This document shows, one piece after another, positions 45,806 through 54,184 of a stretch of 64,000 bases of DNA. The stretch is from Pectobacterium cacticida (GTDB taxonomy: Bacteria > Pseudomonadota > Gammaproteobacteria > Enterobacterales > Enterobacteriaceae): assembly GCF_036885195.1 (NCBI RefSeq), contig NZ_CP133656.1, forward strand, positions 1,550,001-1,614,000, given 5' to 3'. A model generated the notes under the pieces. The model did no database searches. It worked only from the letters and a program-made list of their open reading frames with translations, and was not told the origin of the DNA. Positions within the stretch are counted from its first letter, which is position 1. Every line of letters starts with the position of its first letter. The translations under genes and the position numbers were made by a program.

Positions 45806-46561
45806 TCAGCCCAACCAGTAGGGATCGCCATATTTTTTACCGATAGGCATAGCCGCCTGGTAGAGCTGTTGAGCCAGTAGCAGGATTTCCTGCTGATCCG
45901 CCATGGATGAAGGAAAGGTGAGACAAAAAGCAATACTTTCTTTGGTCTGCGGGTTATGCACGGAGCAGCTTACGGACGCTGTACCCGGAACGGCCTCATT
46001 CACCGCATGCGCCCAGCGTTGCTGGCGGATAGTGCGAATACGCGCCAACTGCGCGGTAATGTCGAGGGCCGTGGTGGTATGTGGCGTCGGATAGTGCTTG
46101 GCAAGTTGTTCATCTGAAAAACGGGAAAGCAGCGCGCGACCGGTGGAGGTTTCCCAGGCCGGAGAACGTGTTCCTGGATGTGTAATGACGCGTAGGGCGT
46201 GGCGACCAGGGATAACGCGCAATACGAGTACTTCATCGCCATCCAATACTGAGAGATAACCGGTATGGCCGGTATTACGACACAGAGTACGCAACGCCTG
46301 TTCGATATCGTCCGTCAGGGAGGACACGCGGTGTGCCAGATAGGCTGCCTCTATTAGCAACAGGCCCGGCTGGTAAGCGGACGTTTCTGGATCCCGCTGT
46401 AAGAAGCCAGTTTCGCATAACTGCTTTAATACACGCGACGTTGTACTTTTAGGCATGTGCAGATGCGTAATCAGATCGCCCGCGGTAATACCGCGCTTGA
46501 GTTGACTCATTAGCTTAAGAATATCGGCTGTTGTGTTCAGTATACTCATAATAAGTCTCAT
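45806..46561 (-). CDS. IclR-family transcriptional regulator
   Basis: The 251-residue protein has an N-terminal winged helix (about 5-65, ITAGDLITHLHMPKSTTSRVLKQL) and a C-terminal IclR effector domain (about 80-245, LSVLDGDEVLVLRVIPGRHALR). It is the first gene of the cluster and is separated from the OPT gene by 61 bp, so it is probably autoregulated within the operon. An ATG at 46549 is an alternative start. Directly upstream lie an IclR-type dyad, a sigma-54 promoter and NtrC-like sites. Confidence 0.88.
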   Translation of the reverse strand: MRLIMSILNTTADILKLMSQLKRGITAGDLITHLHMPKSTTSRVLKQLCETGFLQRDPETSAYQPGLLLIEAAYLAHRVSSLTDDIEQALRTLCRNTGHTGYLSVLDGDEVLVLRVIPGRHALRVITHPGTRSPAWETSTGRALLSRFSDEQLAKHYPTPHTTTALDITAQLARIRTIRQQRWAHAVNEAVPGTASVSCSVHNPQTKESIAFCLTFPSSMADQQEILLLAQQLYQAAMPIGKKYGDPYWLG

Positions 46562-46565
46562 AAAA

Positions 46566-46580
46566 TGGAACCTAGTTCCT
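46566..46580. promoter_or_regulatory. IclR-type operator dyad
   Basis: TGGAACCTAGTTCCT resembles the E. coli IclR box TGGAAAT-N-ATTTCCA in its TGGAA...TTCC frame. It lies a few bases upstream of the iclR start and just downstream of the predicted sigma-54 start point, a position suited to blocking transcription. Confidence 0.6.
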
Positions 46581-46593
46581 TTATATGAGTATT

Positions 46594-46610
46594 AGCAAAA
46601 ATCGCGCCAG
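46594..46610 (-). promoter_or_regulatory. Sigma-54 (RpoN) promoter
   Basis: The minus strand reads CTGGCGCGATTTTTGCT. It matches YTGGCACG-N4-TTGCW at all fixed positions but one, with GG and GC at the required spacing. Transcription would begin about 46583, some 22 bp before iclR. Confidence 0.75.
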
Positions 46611-46747
46611 AATGAGCTTAAATCGGACAGTGGTAGAAAATTTAAAATTGAGATAAAGAGATCAATACATTAGTGGGGTAATAACAAGTCTGCTCTCGTG
46701 GAAGTATGGAAAGGCATAGACCGTCATGCACCCTTAATTAGCCTGGC

Positions 46748-46784
46748 GCACCAAAGCAGTGCTTTGTGTGCGCTATTTTGGTGC
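46748..46784. promoter_or_regulatory. Pair of NtrC-type enhancer sites
   Basis: GCACCAAAGCAGTGC (46748-46762) fits GCAC-N7-GTGC exactly. GCGCTATTTTGGTGC (46770-46784) differs at one arm base and closely resembles a known glnA site. Their centres are 22 bp apart, two helical turns. They lie about 170-195 bp upstream of the predicted sigma-54 start. Confidence 0.65.
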
Positions 46785-46876
46785 TAATCATTGGGCGCCG
46801 TGATTTATCGTCGCGTAGAGCATTTGCCGAAGTATGAATCGCTTTCTGGCAATAGTGATAATGCCGGGGGATACGT

Positions 46877-46900
46877 CGCGCGCATGATATTATGCGCGCG
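46877..46900 (-). other. GC-rich hairpin after hisIE
   Basis: Perfect 9-bp arms CGCGCGCAT and ATGCGCGCG with a 6-nt loop begin 6 bp beyond the hisIE stop. No T-run follows on the minus strand. It may protect the his mRNA 3' end or help Rho-dependent ending. Confidence 0.5.
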
Positions 46901-46905
46901 AGGGG

Positions 46906-47538
46906 CTACCGGGTATGACGCGCTTTGAGACGCTTGATGATAGTCGCCAGATCTAAATCCTGATCCTGCAACAGCACTAACAGGTGGTACATCAAATCTG
47001 CAGCTTCATTAGTAAGTTCCTCACGATCGTGCACCGTGGCCGCTAACGCAGTTTCCAACCCTTCTTCGCCCACTTTCTGCGCGATACGTTTGGTGCCGCT
47101 GGCGTACAGGCGTGCGGTGTAAGAACTTTCCGGATCGGCCTGTTTACGCTCGGCGAGTAATTGTTCCAACTGATAAAGGAACGTCCAATCGCTGGCAGCA
47201 GGCGAGAAGCAACTGCTGGTGCCCAGATGACAGGTTGGCCCAACGGGATTAGCTAAAACCAACAGCGTATCGTTATCGCAATCCGGCGTAATCGACACGA
47301 CGTGCAGGAAATGACCTGAAGACTCACCCTTCGTCCATAGCCGCTGCTTGGTTCGGGAGAAGAACGTGACTTTCCCGCTCTTTTCCGTTACTTGCAAGGC
47401 ATCTTTATTCATGTAGCCCAGCATCAATACTTCACCGGAGACCGCATGCTGCACAACAACCGGCAGCAGGCCGTCCGTTTTTACCCAATTGAGCTGATTT
47501 CGTTGTTCATCGTTTAGAAAGCTCTCTTCGCTTAACAC
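46906..47538 (-). CDS. hisI: Bifunctional phosphoribosyl-AMP cyclohydrolase / phosphoribosyl-ATP pyrophosphatase
   Basis: This fused enzyme catalyses steps 2 and 3 of histidine synthesis. The 210-residue protein has the HisI cyclohydrolase part (about 1-115, with zinc ligands in PDCDNDTLLVLANPVGPTCHLGTSSCF) and the HisE pyrophosphohydrolase part (about 120-210, EEGLETALAATV). It overlaps the hisF end by 7 bp and is last in the operon. Confidence 0.97.
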   Translation of the reverse strand: MLSEESFLNDEQRNQLNWVKTDGLLPVVVQHAVSGEVLMLGYMNKDALQVTEKSGKVTFFSRTKQRLWTKGESSGHFLHVVSITPDCDNDTLLVLANPVGPTCHLGTSSCFSPAASDWTFLYQLEQLLAERKQADPESSYTARLYASGTKRIAQKVGEEGLETALAATVHDREELTNEAADLMYHLLVLLQDQDLDLATIIKRLKARHTR

Positions 47539-48308
47539 ACTCGAATCTCCACACCTTGTTGCTTAAGATATTGTTTCAGTTCGCTGATATTAATCACTTG
47601 CTTATGAAACACCGATGCGGCCAGCGCCCCATCCACGCGGGCGATCTGAAACGCATCCAGAAAATGCGCCATGGCGCCCGCGCCTCCAGAGGCAATCAGC
47701 GGGACGTTACAGACATCACGTACCAGAGTTAACTGATGTAAATCATAGCCATTACGGACGCCGTCCTGGTTCATCATATTCAGGACAATTTCACCAGCGC
47801 CACGCTTTTGCACCTCTTCTACCCACGCTAGCGTTTCCCACGTGGTAATTTTGGTGCGCGCTTCATCGCCGGTATATTGGTTTACCTGATAGCGGCCGGT
47901 TGCGGCATCGTGCCAGGTATCAATCCCGACCACGACGCATTGCACGCCATAACGATCGGCTAAGCGAGTAATCAATGTCGGATCGGCTAACGCCGGGGAG
48001 TTAATGGAAATTTTATCTGCGCCGAACGAGAGGATCTGTCCGGCGTCTTCTACGCTTTTAATCCCGCCTGCTACACAGAATGGGATATCGATGACTTCCG
48101 CCACGCGCGCAACCCAGCTTTTGTCGACGACACGACCATCGGAAGAGGCGGTGATATCATAAAACACCAGCTCATCGGCACCTTCCTGCGCATAGCGCTG
48201 CGCCAACGGCACGATATCACCGATAATTTCGTGGTTACGAAACTGCACGCCTTTGACGACCTGACCGTTACGCACGTCCAGACAGGGGATTATCCGTTTT
48301 GCCAGCAT
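47532..48308 (-). CDS. hisF: Imidazole glycerol phosphate synthase, cyclase subunit HisF
   Basis: A 258-residue (beta-alpha)8 barrel. With HisH it makes imidazole glycerol phosphate and AICAR. Catalytic Asp11 (IIPCLDVRNG) and the Asp in VVVGIDTW (near 130) are present. It overlaps hisA by 19 bp and hisIE by 7 bp. Confidence 0.98.
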   Translation of the reverse strand: MLAKRIIPCLDVRNGQVVKGVQFRNHEIIGDIVPLAQRYAQEGADELVFYDITASSDGRVVDKSWVARVAEVIDIPFCVAGGIKSVEDAGQILSFGADKISINSPALADPTLITRLADRYGVQCVVVGIDTWHDAATGRYQVNQYTGDEARTKITTWETLAWVEEVQKRGAGEIVLNMMNQDGVRNGYDLHQLTLVRDVCNVPLIASGGAGAMAHFLDAFQIARVDGALAASVFHKQVINISELKQYLKQQGVEIRVC

Positions 48309-49027
48309 GAAATCGCCTCCGCGACGTTAAATTTACCTTCCAGCAGGGCGCGACCCACGATCACGCCTTGCACCCCGCTGCCGCGCAAATTGGCGATATC
48401 TGTCAGGTTACCGATACCGCCGGATGCCTGAAAGGCGATCTGTGGGTAGCGCTGACAGATTTCTCGATAGAGCTCGACGTTGGAACCGCTGAGCGTACCG
48501 TCACGGGAAATATCGGTACACAGCACATGTTTCAATCCGAATGGCAGATAGCATTCAATGACCTGTTCAAGCGTAGCGTCAGAATTTTCCTGCCAGCCGC
48601 TGATGGCGACGAATTTGGTGCCGTTGATGTCAATACGCACGTCCAACGCCAACACCAGCGCCTCGGCGCCGTAGCGAGTAAACCATTGTTGCACCAATTC
48701 CGGCTGTTTCACGGCGGTGGAACCGATGACGACACGACTCGCGCCAGCTTTTAATAGCGCTTCCACATCTTGCTCGGTACGAATACCGCCGCCGATCTGA
48801 ACCGGCACGCTAACGCCAGCGAGCAGCGAGGTTAACAGCGGAATCTGGCGAGCAGAGGGATCTTTAGCACCGGTTAAATCCACCAGATGCAGCGCCTCAG
48901 CCCCCTGTTGCTGGTAATCCTGCAGGCGGGGAAGCGGGTCGCTACCGTACTGGCGCTGTCGGCCATAATCACCCTGATGCAGGCGGACAATTTGTCCGTC
49001 GATCAGATCTAATGCGGGAATAATCAT
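48290..49027 (-). CDS. hisA: ProFAR isomerase HisA
   Basis: A 245-residue (beta-alpha)8 barrel that isomerises ProFAR to PRFAR. The catalytic Asp7 (MIIPALDLIDG) and the Asp in LALDVRI near residue 129 are conserved. Length equals E. coli HisA. It begins 5 bp after hisH. Confidence 0.98.
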   Translation of the reverse strand: MIIPALDLIDGQIVRLHQGDYGRQRQYGSDPLPRLQDYQQQGAEALHLVDLTGAKDPSARQIPLLTSLLAGVSVPVQIGGGIRTEQDVEALLKAGASRVVIGSTAVKQPELVQQWFTRYGAEALVLALDVRIDINGTKFVAISGWQENSDATLEQVIECYLPFGLKHVLCTDISRDGTLSGSNVELYREICQRYPQIAFQASGGIGNLTDIANLRGSGVQGVIVGRALLEGKFNVAEAISCWQNG

Positions 49028-49032
49028 GACAT

Positions 49033-49623
49033 CTACATCTCCAGAAAATTTTTCAGTAGCTGTGCGCCCGCCGCACCCGAACGCTCAGGGTGGAACTGCA
49101 CGCCAAAGAAGTTATCTTTTTCCACTGCGGCGGTAAACGCATCGCCGTAGTTGGCTTGTGCGATAGTATGCTCGCAAACAGGCATCGCGTAACTGTGAAC
49201 AAAATAGAAATAGGCGTTGTCAGCAATATCACGAAATAAGCGATGACCGGCCTTCGGCGTCACCTGATTCCAGCCCATATGCGGCAGCGGCAAACCGTGA
49301 TCCGCCATCTTTTTCACGGGCGCATCGACAATCCCCAGCGTGGCGATGCCGCCATTTTCGTCGCTATACGATCCCAGCAACTGCATGCCGAGACAAATGC
49401 CTAAAACCGGCTGGGTACAGGCTTTGATCAACGCAATAAGCTCGCGTTCTTCCAGTTGGTTCATCGCAGCCTGGGCGGTGCCAACTCCCGGCAGGAACAG
49501 CTTATCCGCGTGTAAAACAACGTCGGCCTCGCGGCTGACAACCGGACTATAGCCCAGCCGCTGAACCGCATAGTTGACCGAAGAGAGGTTGGCGCAGCCG
49601 GTATCAAGAATGACCACTTTCAT
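49033..49623 (-). CDS. hisH: Imidazole glycerol phosphate synthase, glutaminase subunit HisH
   Basis: A class I glutamine amidotransferase of 196 residues, the E. coli length. It has the nucleophile Cys77 (PVLGICLGMQLLG) and the His-x-Glu of QFHPERSG near the C-terminus. I chose the ATG at 49623 that overlaps the hisB stop as TGATG; a GTG one codon earlier is also open. Confidence 0.97.
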   Translation of the reverse strand: MKVVILDTGCANLSSVNYAVQRLGYSPVVSREADVVLHADKLFLPGVGTAQAAMNQLEERELIALIKACTQPVLGICLGMQLLGSYSDENGGIATLGIVDAPVKKMADHGLPLPHMGWNQVTPKAGHRLFRDIADNAYFYFVHSYAMPVCEHTIAQANYGDAFTAAVEKDNFFGVQFHPERSGAAGAQLLKNFLEM

Positions 49624-50690
49624 CACAGCACCCCTTTCGAACTCGGCAGCGCGTCACCCTCGACGCGAATAGCCTGACGCAGCGTGCGTCCGAAGGCTTT
49701 AAATAAGCTTTCGACACGGTGATGATCGTTGCGCCCTTTGGTTTTCAGGTGCAGCGTACAGCCCATGGAGTAAGACAGCGAACGGAAGAAGTGTTCGACC
49801 ATTTCGGTACTCAGATCGCCGACTCGCTGGTAGCTGAACTCTGCTTTATATTCCAGATGCGGGCGCCCCGAAATATCCAGCGCGCAGCGCGCCAGACATT
49901 CATCCATCGGTAGGACAAAGCCAAAGCGACCGATACCGCGCTTGTCGCCTAGCGCCTTATTCAGGGCTTCGCCCAGCGCCAGACCGGTATCTTCCACCGT
50001 GTGATGATCGTCGATATACAGATCGCCTTTCACTTCAATATCCATGCGGAAGCCGCCGTGCGTAGCGATTTGATCCAACATATGATCGAAAAAACCGACG
50101 CCGGTGTTGATTTTGCTGCCGCCTTCCCGATCCAACCAGACATTGACATCAATCGCGGTTTCACGCGTGACGCGGTTGACGTGCGCATGACGATTGCGCT
50201 GGGTTAACTGGCTGGCGATGGCCTGCCAGTTCAGGCCGTCACGCTGATAGAGCAATCCGGTAATGCCCATATTTTGCGCCAGTTGCACATCAGTGTGGCG
50301 GTCGCCGATGACATAACTCTGCGCCGTGTCCATCAGACCCGGTTGCAAGTAATCGGACACCAGCGCCGTTTTCGGCTTGCGACAGGCGCAATTTTCTGCC
50401 GGTAAATGCGGGCAGATCAGCACTTGTTCAAAATGAATCCCCTGTGATGTCAGAATCTGCATCATCAGGTTATGCGGGGGATCGAAGGTTTCCTGCGGAA
50501 AGCTTTCGGTGCCCAGGCCATCCTGATTGGTGATCATCACCAGCTTATAGCCGGCTTTTTGCAGCGCCAGCAATGACGGGATGACATCTGGTTCCAGCGC
50601 CAGTTTATCCAGACGGTCGACCTGAAAATCTTCAGGCGGTTCGGCAATTAATGTTCCGTCACGGTCGATAAAGAGGTATTTCTGGCCCAC
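49623..50690 (-). CDS. hisB: Bifunctional histidinol-phosphatase / imidazoleglycerol-phosphate dehydratase HisB
   Basis: The N-terminal HAD phosphatase (about 1-165, Asp9 and Asp11 in FIDRDGTL, Cys-rich zinc segment CPHLPAENCACRKPK) is fused to IGP dehydratase (about 166-355, with HHTVEDTGLALGEA and FFRSLSYSMGCTLHLKTKGRNDHHRVESLFKAFGRTLRQA). The fusion and the 355-residue length match E. coli. It begins 14 bp after hisC. Confidence 0.98.
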   Translation of the reverse strand: MGQKYLFIDRDGTLIAEPPEDFQVDRLDKLALEPDVIPSLLALQKAGYKLVMITNQDGLGTESFPQETFDPPHNLMMQILTSQGIHFEQVLICPHLPAENCACRKPKTALVSDYLQPGLMDTAQSYVIGDRHTDVQLAQNMGITGLLYQRDGLNWQAIASQLTQRNRHAHVNRVTRETAIDVNVWLDREGGSKINTGVGFFDHMLDQIATHGGFRMDIEVKGDLYIDDHHTVEDTGLALGEALNKALGDKRGIGRFGFVLPMDECLARCALDISGRPHLEYKAEFSYQRVGDLSTEMVEHFFRSLSYSMGCTLHLKTKGRNDHHRVESLFKAFGRTLRQAIRVEGDALPSSKGVL

Positions 50691-50704
50691 GTGAGCTCCT
50701 TAAT

Positions 50705-51778
50705 TTAAGCGTTGATGCCCGGCAATGCGCGTAATGCCGCTACCGTGCGTTCACATTCGTAGCGGGTGCCAATGGTAATGCGTAAACAGCCAGACAGGCT
50801 TGGTTGCTTATTCTGGTCACGCAAGATAATGCCCTGATCCCATAATGTTTTAAATACGGTAGGGGAGTCCGTGAAGCGAACCAGAAGATAATTACTTTCG
50901 CTGGGGAAGACCGTTTCAACGCAGGGAATATCTTGTAGCGCCTCGCTCAGCCAGCGGCGAGTAGCGGTAATCTCTTCGACATTCGACTTCATTTTACTCA
51001 CGCCGTCGTGGCTCAGCGCCTGTGCCGCAATATCTGCCACGGGAGTGGACAGGGGATATGGCGCGATCACTTTTAGCAGCAGCTGGATCACCTCTGGATT
51101 GGCCAGCGTAAAGCCGCAGCGTAATCCGGCGAGCGAAAAGGCTTTGGATAAGGTACGCAGAATCACCAGGTGAGGGAACTCAGCCAGCCAGCTTACGGTT
51201 GACGCCTGCGGACAAAACTCAATGTAGGCTTCATCGACAACGACCAGCGCTTTCCCCTGCGCTAGCGCAAGGATCTGGCGTAAATCATCTCGTGCGATAA
51301 GGTTGCCGGTTGGATTGTTTGGACTGCATACGTAAATAACTTTGACGCCGTCCAACTGAGCCGCAATAGCGTCGAGATCCAACTGCCAATCGGATCGACT
51401 GACCGCAGTGCGGCGCTCAACACCATACGTCTCGGCGCTGACGGCATACATCCCGTAAGTCGGTGGGCAGAAGAGAATAGCGTCTTTACCCGGCTCACAG
51501 AATACGCGAATGACGAGCTCGATCCCTTCATCGGCGCCGCGGCTCACTAAAACCTGCTCGGGTGCTACGCCTGCATACTCGGCGTAGCGTCGGATGACCG
51601 TGGCGGGCTGGCATTCCGGGTAGCGGTTCAGCGTCTGTTGGGTCAGTTGAAAGTTGGGGGCTTCTGGAAATTCATTGGCATTTAACCAGACATCGCCATT
51701 ACCGCCGAGACGGCGAGCGGACTGATAAGGCGTTAACGCACGGACATTCGCGCGGGCCAGTTCTTCAATGCTGCTCAT
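50705..51778 (-). CDS. hisC: Histidinol-phosphate aminotransferase HisC
   Basis: A 357-residue fold type I PLP enzyme making histidinol phosphate from imidazole acetol phosphate. The PLP lysine is in TLSKAFSLAGLRCG (near 214), with YVCSPNNPTGN and VVVDEAYIEF also typical. The ATG overlaps the hisD stop (ATGA). Confidence 0.98.
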   Translation of the reverse strand: MSSIEELARANVRALTPYQSARRLGGNGDVWLNANEFPEAPNFQLTQQTLNRYPECQPATVIRRYAEYAGVAPEQVLVSRGADEGIELVIRVFCEPGKDAILFCPPTYGMYAVSAETYGVERRTAVSRSDWQLDLDAIAAQLDGVKVIYVCSPNNPTGNLIARDDLRQILALAQGKALVVVDEAYIEFCPQASTVSWLAEFPHLVILRTLSKAFSLAGLRCGFTLANPEVIQLLLKVIAPYPLSTPVADIAAQALSHDGVSKMKSNVEEITATRRWLSEALQDIPCVETVFPSESNYLLVRFTDSPTVFKTLWDQGIILRDQNKQPSLSGCLRITIGTRYECERTVAALRALPGINA

Positions 51779-53103
51779 GCTTGCTCCTTCAATGCTGCGA
51801 CGCGCAGAGTAACGGCGTTTTTGTGGGCGGTAAGTTGTTCGGCCTGTGCCAGAATTTCTATCGTCGGGGCCAGTTGCAGTAACCCTTCAGGCGTAAGTTG
51901 CTGTACGGTCATGCGCTTTTGGAAATCGGCCAGACCCAGGCTTGAATAGGTTGAGGTATAGCCATAGGTCGGTAGCACATGGTTAGTGCCGGAGGCGTAG
52001 TCGCCTGCGGACTCCGGTGACCAGTCACCAAGAAAAACCGAACCGGCGCTGGTGATGCTCTCAACCAGAGATTCGGCGTCGCGCGTCTGGATGATCAAGT
52101 GCTCAGGCCCGTATTGATTGCTAATCTCAACACATTGCGCTAAATCACGTGCGACGATAACCCGGCTGCTGGTTAGCGCCTGACGCGCGATGTCCGCGCG
52201 TGATAGTTGCGCGAGCTGTGCTTCGACTGCGTCCGCGACGGCTTGGGCCATTGCGGCATCGGGCGTGAGCAGGATAACCTGAGAATCTGGGCCGTGTTCT
52301 GCCTGCGATAGCAGATCGGCGGCGACAAAGGCGGGCGTTGCGCCGCTATCGGCGATGACTAACACTTCGGAAGGCCCGGCGGGCATATCAATCGCCGCGC
52401 CGTCTAGCTGCTGACACACTTGACGCTTGGCTTCTGTGACATAGGCGTTGCCAGGACCAAAGATTTTATCCACTTTCGGCACGCTTTCTGTGCCGAATGC
52501 CATCGCAGCAATCGCTTGCGCGCCCCCCAGTTGAAAGACCTCGTGAATACCGCAAAGCTGTGCGGCATACAAAATTTCATCGGCGATCGGCGGCGGCGAA
52601 CACAATACGACACGACGGCAACCCGCGATACGCGCGGGAGTGGCCAGCATCAGCACGGTTGACGGCAGCGGTGCCGAACCGCCAGGAATGTACAGGCCGA
52701 CGGTCGCGATAGGGCGGGTAAGCTGCTGACAGCGCACGCCCGACTGCGTTTCAACATCGACCGTCGGTAGCTTTTGCGCATGGTGGAAGGTTTCGATATT
52801 ACGCACGGCAACCGCCATCGCGTTTTTTATGTCGTCATTTAACCGGGTCGCGGCGGCGGTAATCTCGTCATCGCTGACGCGAATTGTATTCACTTGCACG
52901 TTATCGAACTGGGCACTGTAGTCGCGTAATGCCCGATCGCCCTGACTTTTCACCGTAGTGAGAATATCGCTGACAACCGCCGTAATGCGGTCTGACGCGG
53001 AAATCGCCGGGCGCGTAAGCAACTGGCGTTGTTCTTCTACTGAACAGCGTTGCCAGTCGACAATAGTGCTGAAACTGCGCGTTTGCTGAGTGGTCTGCGT
53101 CAT
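51775..53103 (-). CDS. hisD: Histidinol dehydrogenase HisD
   Basis: HisD oxidises L-histidinol to histidine in two NAD-linked steps with a zinc ion. The 442-residue protein has the signatures GLYIPGGSAPLPSTVLM, FGPGNAYVTEAKRQV, IDMPAGPSEVLVIAD, LLSQAEHGPDSQ and the zinc-site region SPESAGDYASGTNHVLPT. I chose ATG at 53103 with GGAGTG upstream, 5 bp after the hisG stop. It is a few residues longer than the E. coli enzyme at the N-terminus. Confidence 0.97.
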   Translation of the reverse strand: MTQTTQQTRSFSTIVDWQRCSVEEQRQLLTRPAISASDRITAVVSDILTTVKSQGDRALRDYSAQFDNVQVNTIRVSDDEITAAATRLNDDIKNAMAVAVRNIETFHHAQKLPTVDVETQSGVRCQQLTRPIATVGLYIPGGSAPLPSTVLMLATPARIAGCRRVVLCSPPPIADEILYAAQLCGIHEVFQLGGAQAIAAMAFGTESVPKVDKIFGPGNAYVTEAKRQVCQQLDGAAIDMPAGPSEVLVIADSGATPAFVAADLLSQAEHGPDSQVILLTPDAAMAQAVADAVEAQLAQLSRADIARQALTSSRVIVARDLAQCVEISNQYGPEHLIIQTRDAESLVESITSAGSVFLGDWSPESAGDYASGTNHVLPTYGYTSTYSSLGLADFQKRMTVQQLTPEGLLQLAPTIEILAQAEQLTAHKNAVTLRVAALKEQA

Positions 53104-53108
53104 TATTA

Positions 53109-54008
53109 TCACTCCATCATTTTTTCAATAGGCAGCACTAAAATGGAACTGGCGCCTAACGATTTCAGTTTTTCCATGGTTTCCCAGAACAGCGTCTCGC
53201 TGCTGACCATGTGCATGGCAACGCGGCTTTGATCGCCCGCCAATGGCAGAATCGTCGGGCGCTCAGCGCCGGGCAGTAGAGAAATGACGTCTTCCAGACG
53301 TTCGCTCGGCGCGTGCAGCATGATGTATTTTGATTCACGTGCCTGAATCACGCCTTGCATGCGAGTCAGTAACTTATCGATCAGTTGCTGTTTCTCTGCG
53401 GGCATTTCGCCGTCGCGTTGGATCAGGCAGGCTTTGGAACGGTAAATCACTTCAACTTCTCGCAGGCCGTTGGCTTCCAACGTCGCGCCAGTCGACACCA
53501 GATCGCAGATGGCATCGGCCAACCCGGCGCGTGGCGCGACTTCAACTGAACCGTTAAGTAGGCACGATTTGAAACTGATGGATTTTTTATCGAGATATTG
53601 TTTGAGCAGGTGAGGGTATGAGGTGGCGATACGGGTATTTTGCAGACATTCCGGCCCGGTATAGGGGGCATCCAGCGGCATGGCCAACGATAGGCGACAA
53701 CCGCCAAAATCCAGGCGGCGTAAGGTAAAATAACGCGGATCGTCACCCTGTGCCCGACGATTTAATAGCTCTTCTTCCAGCACGTTTTCGCCGATGATAC
53801 CGAGATCAACGACGCCATCCATCACCAGGCCGGGGATATCGTCATCACGCACGCGCAAAATATCAATGGGCATATTTTCGGCGAACGCGATCAGGCGTTG
53901 CTGCTGTAAGTTGATCTTAATCCCGCAACGTGCCAGAAGTTCGCGCGATTCATCACTCAGGCGGCCCGACTTCTGCATTGCTATCCGTAAACGTGTCTTG
54001 TCCAGCAT
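53109..54008 (-). CDS. hisG: ATP phosphoribosyltransferase HisG
   Basis: HisG starts histidine synthesis and is inhibited by histidine. It is the long form with a C-terminal ACT-like regulatory domain (299 residues, same as E. coli). The start MLDKTRLRIAMQKSGRLS and the segment DLVSTGATLEANGLREVEVI (PRPP site) are conserved. GAGG precedes the ATG. It is first in the operon after the leader and attenuator. Confidence 0.98.
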   Translation of the reverse strand: MLDKTRLRIAMQKSGRLSDESRELLARCGIKINLQQQRLIAFAENMPIDILRVRDDDIPGLVMDGVVDLGIIGENVLEEELLNRRAQGDDPRYFTLRRLDFGGCRLSLAMPLDAPYTGPECLQNTRIATSYPHLLKQYLDKKSISFKSCLLNGSVEVAPRAGLADAICDLVSTGATLEANGLREVEVIYRSKACLIQRDGEMPAEKQQLIDKLLTRMQGVIQARESKYIMLHAPSERLEDVISLLPGAERPTILPLAGDQSRVAMHMVSSETLFWETMEKLKSLGASSILVLPIEKMME

Positions 54009-54059
54009 GAAAACCTCATTAACCTGTCAAATTAAATTTCTAGAAATATCGCGGGCATA

Positions 54060-54082
54060 AAAAAACGTCGGGAACGTTTTTT
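54060..54082. other. Second hairpin between his attenuator and hisG
   Basis: Arms AAAAAACGT and ACGTTTTTT with a 5-nt loop lie 50 bp downstream of the attenuator on the his strand. It has no separate U-tract but resembles a weak terminator in both directions. It sits 52 bp ahead of hisG. Confidence 0.45.
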
Positions 54083-54131
54083 AACGTTGCATAGCAACGG
54101 CCTGCAAGGTGCGCGCAAGGATAGCGCGCAT

Positions 54132-54164
54132 AAAAAAAACCCTCGGAAGAAGATCTTCCGAGGG
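54132..54164 (-). terminator. his operon attenuator terminator
   Basis: On the minus strand arms CCCTCGGAAGA and TCTTCCGAGGG with a 3-nt loop are followed by eight Ts. The GGAAGA segment can pair instead with the upstream stem at 54185-54208, the classical switch. Confidence 0.92.
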
Positions 54165-54184
54165 CTCTCTCTGGTTCTGCGCCA

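Larger units (their letters stand above)
46562..46905. other. Control region between the his operon end and iclR
   Basis: No gene is seen in these 344 bp. From right to left on the minus strand it holds a GC-rich hairpin after hisIE, two NtrC-type sites, a sigma-54 promoter and an IclR-type operator. Each is listed separately. Confidence 0.7.

Noticed and set aside
46748..46784. Reading the GCGCAC...GTGCGC region as the his operon terminator
   Set aside because: It lies about 125 bp past hisIE and lacks a T-run on the his strand. The GCAC-N7-GTGC spacing fits NtrC sites better.
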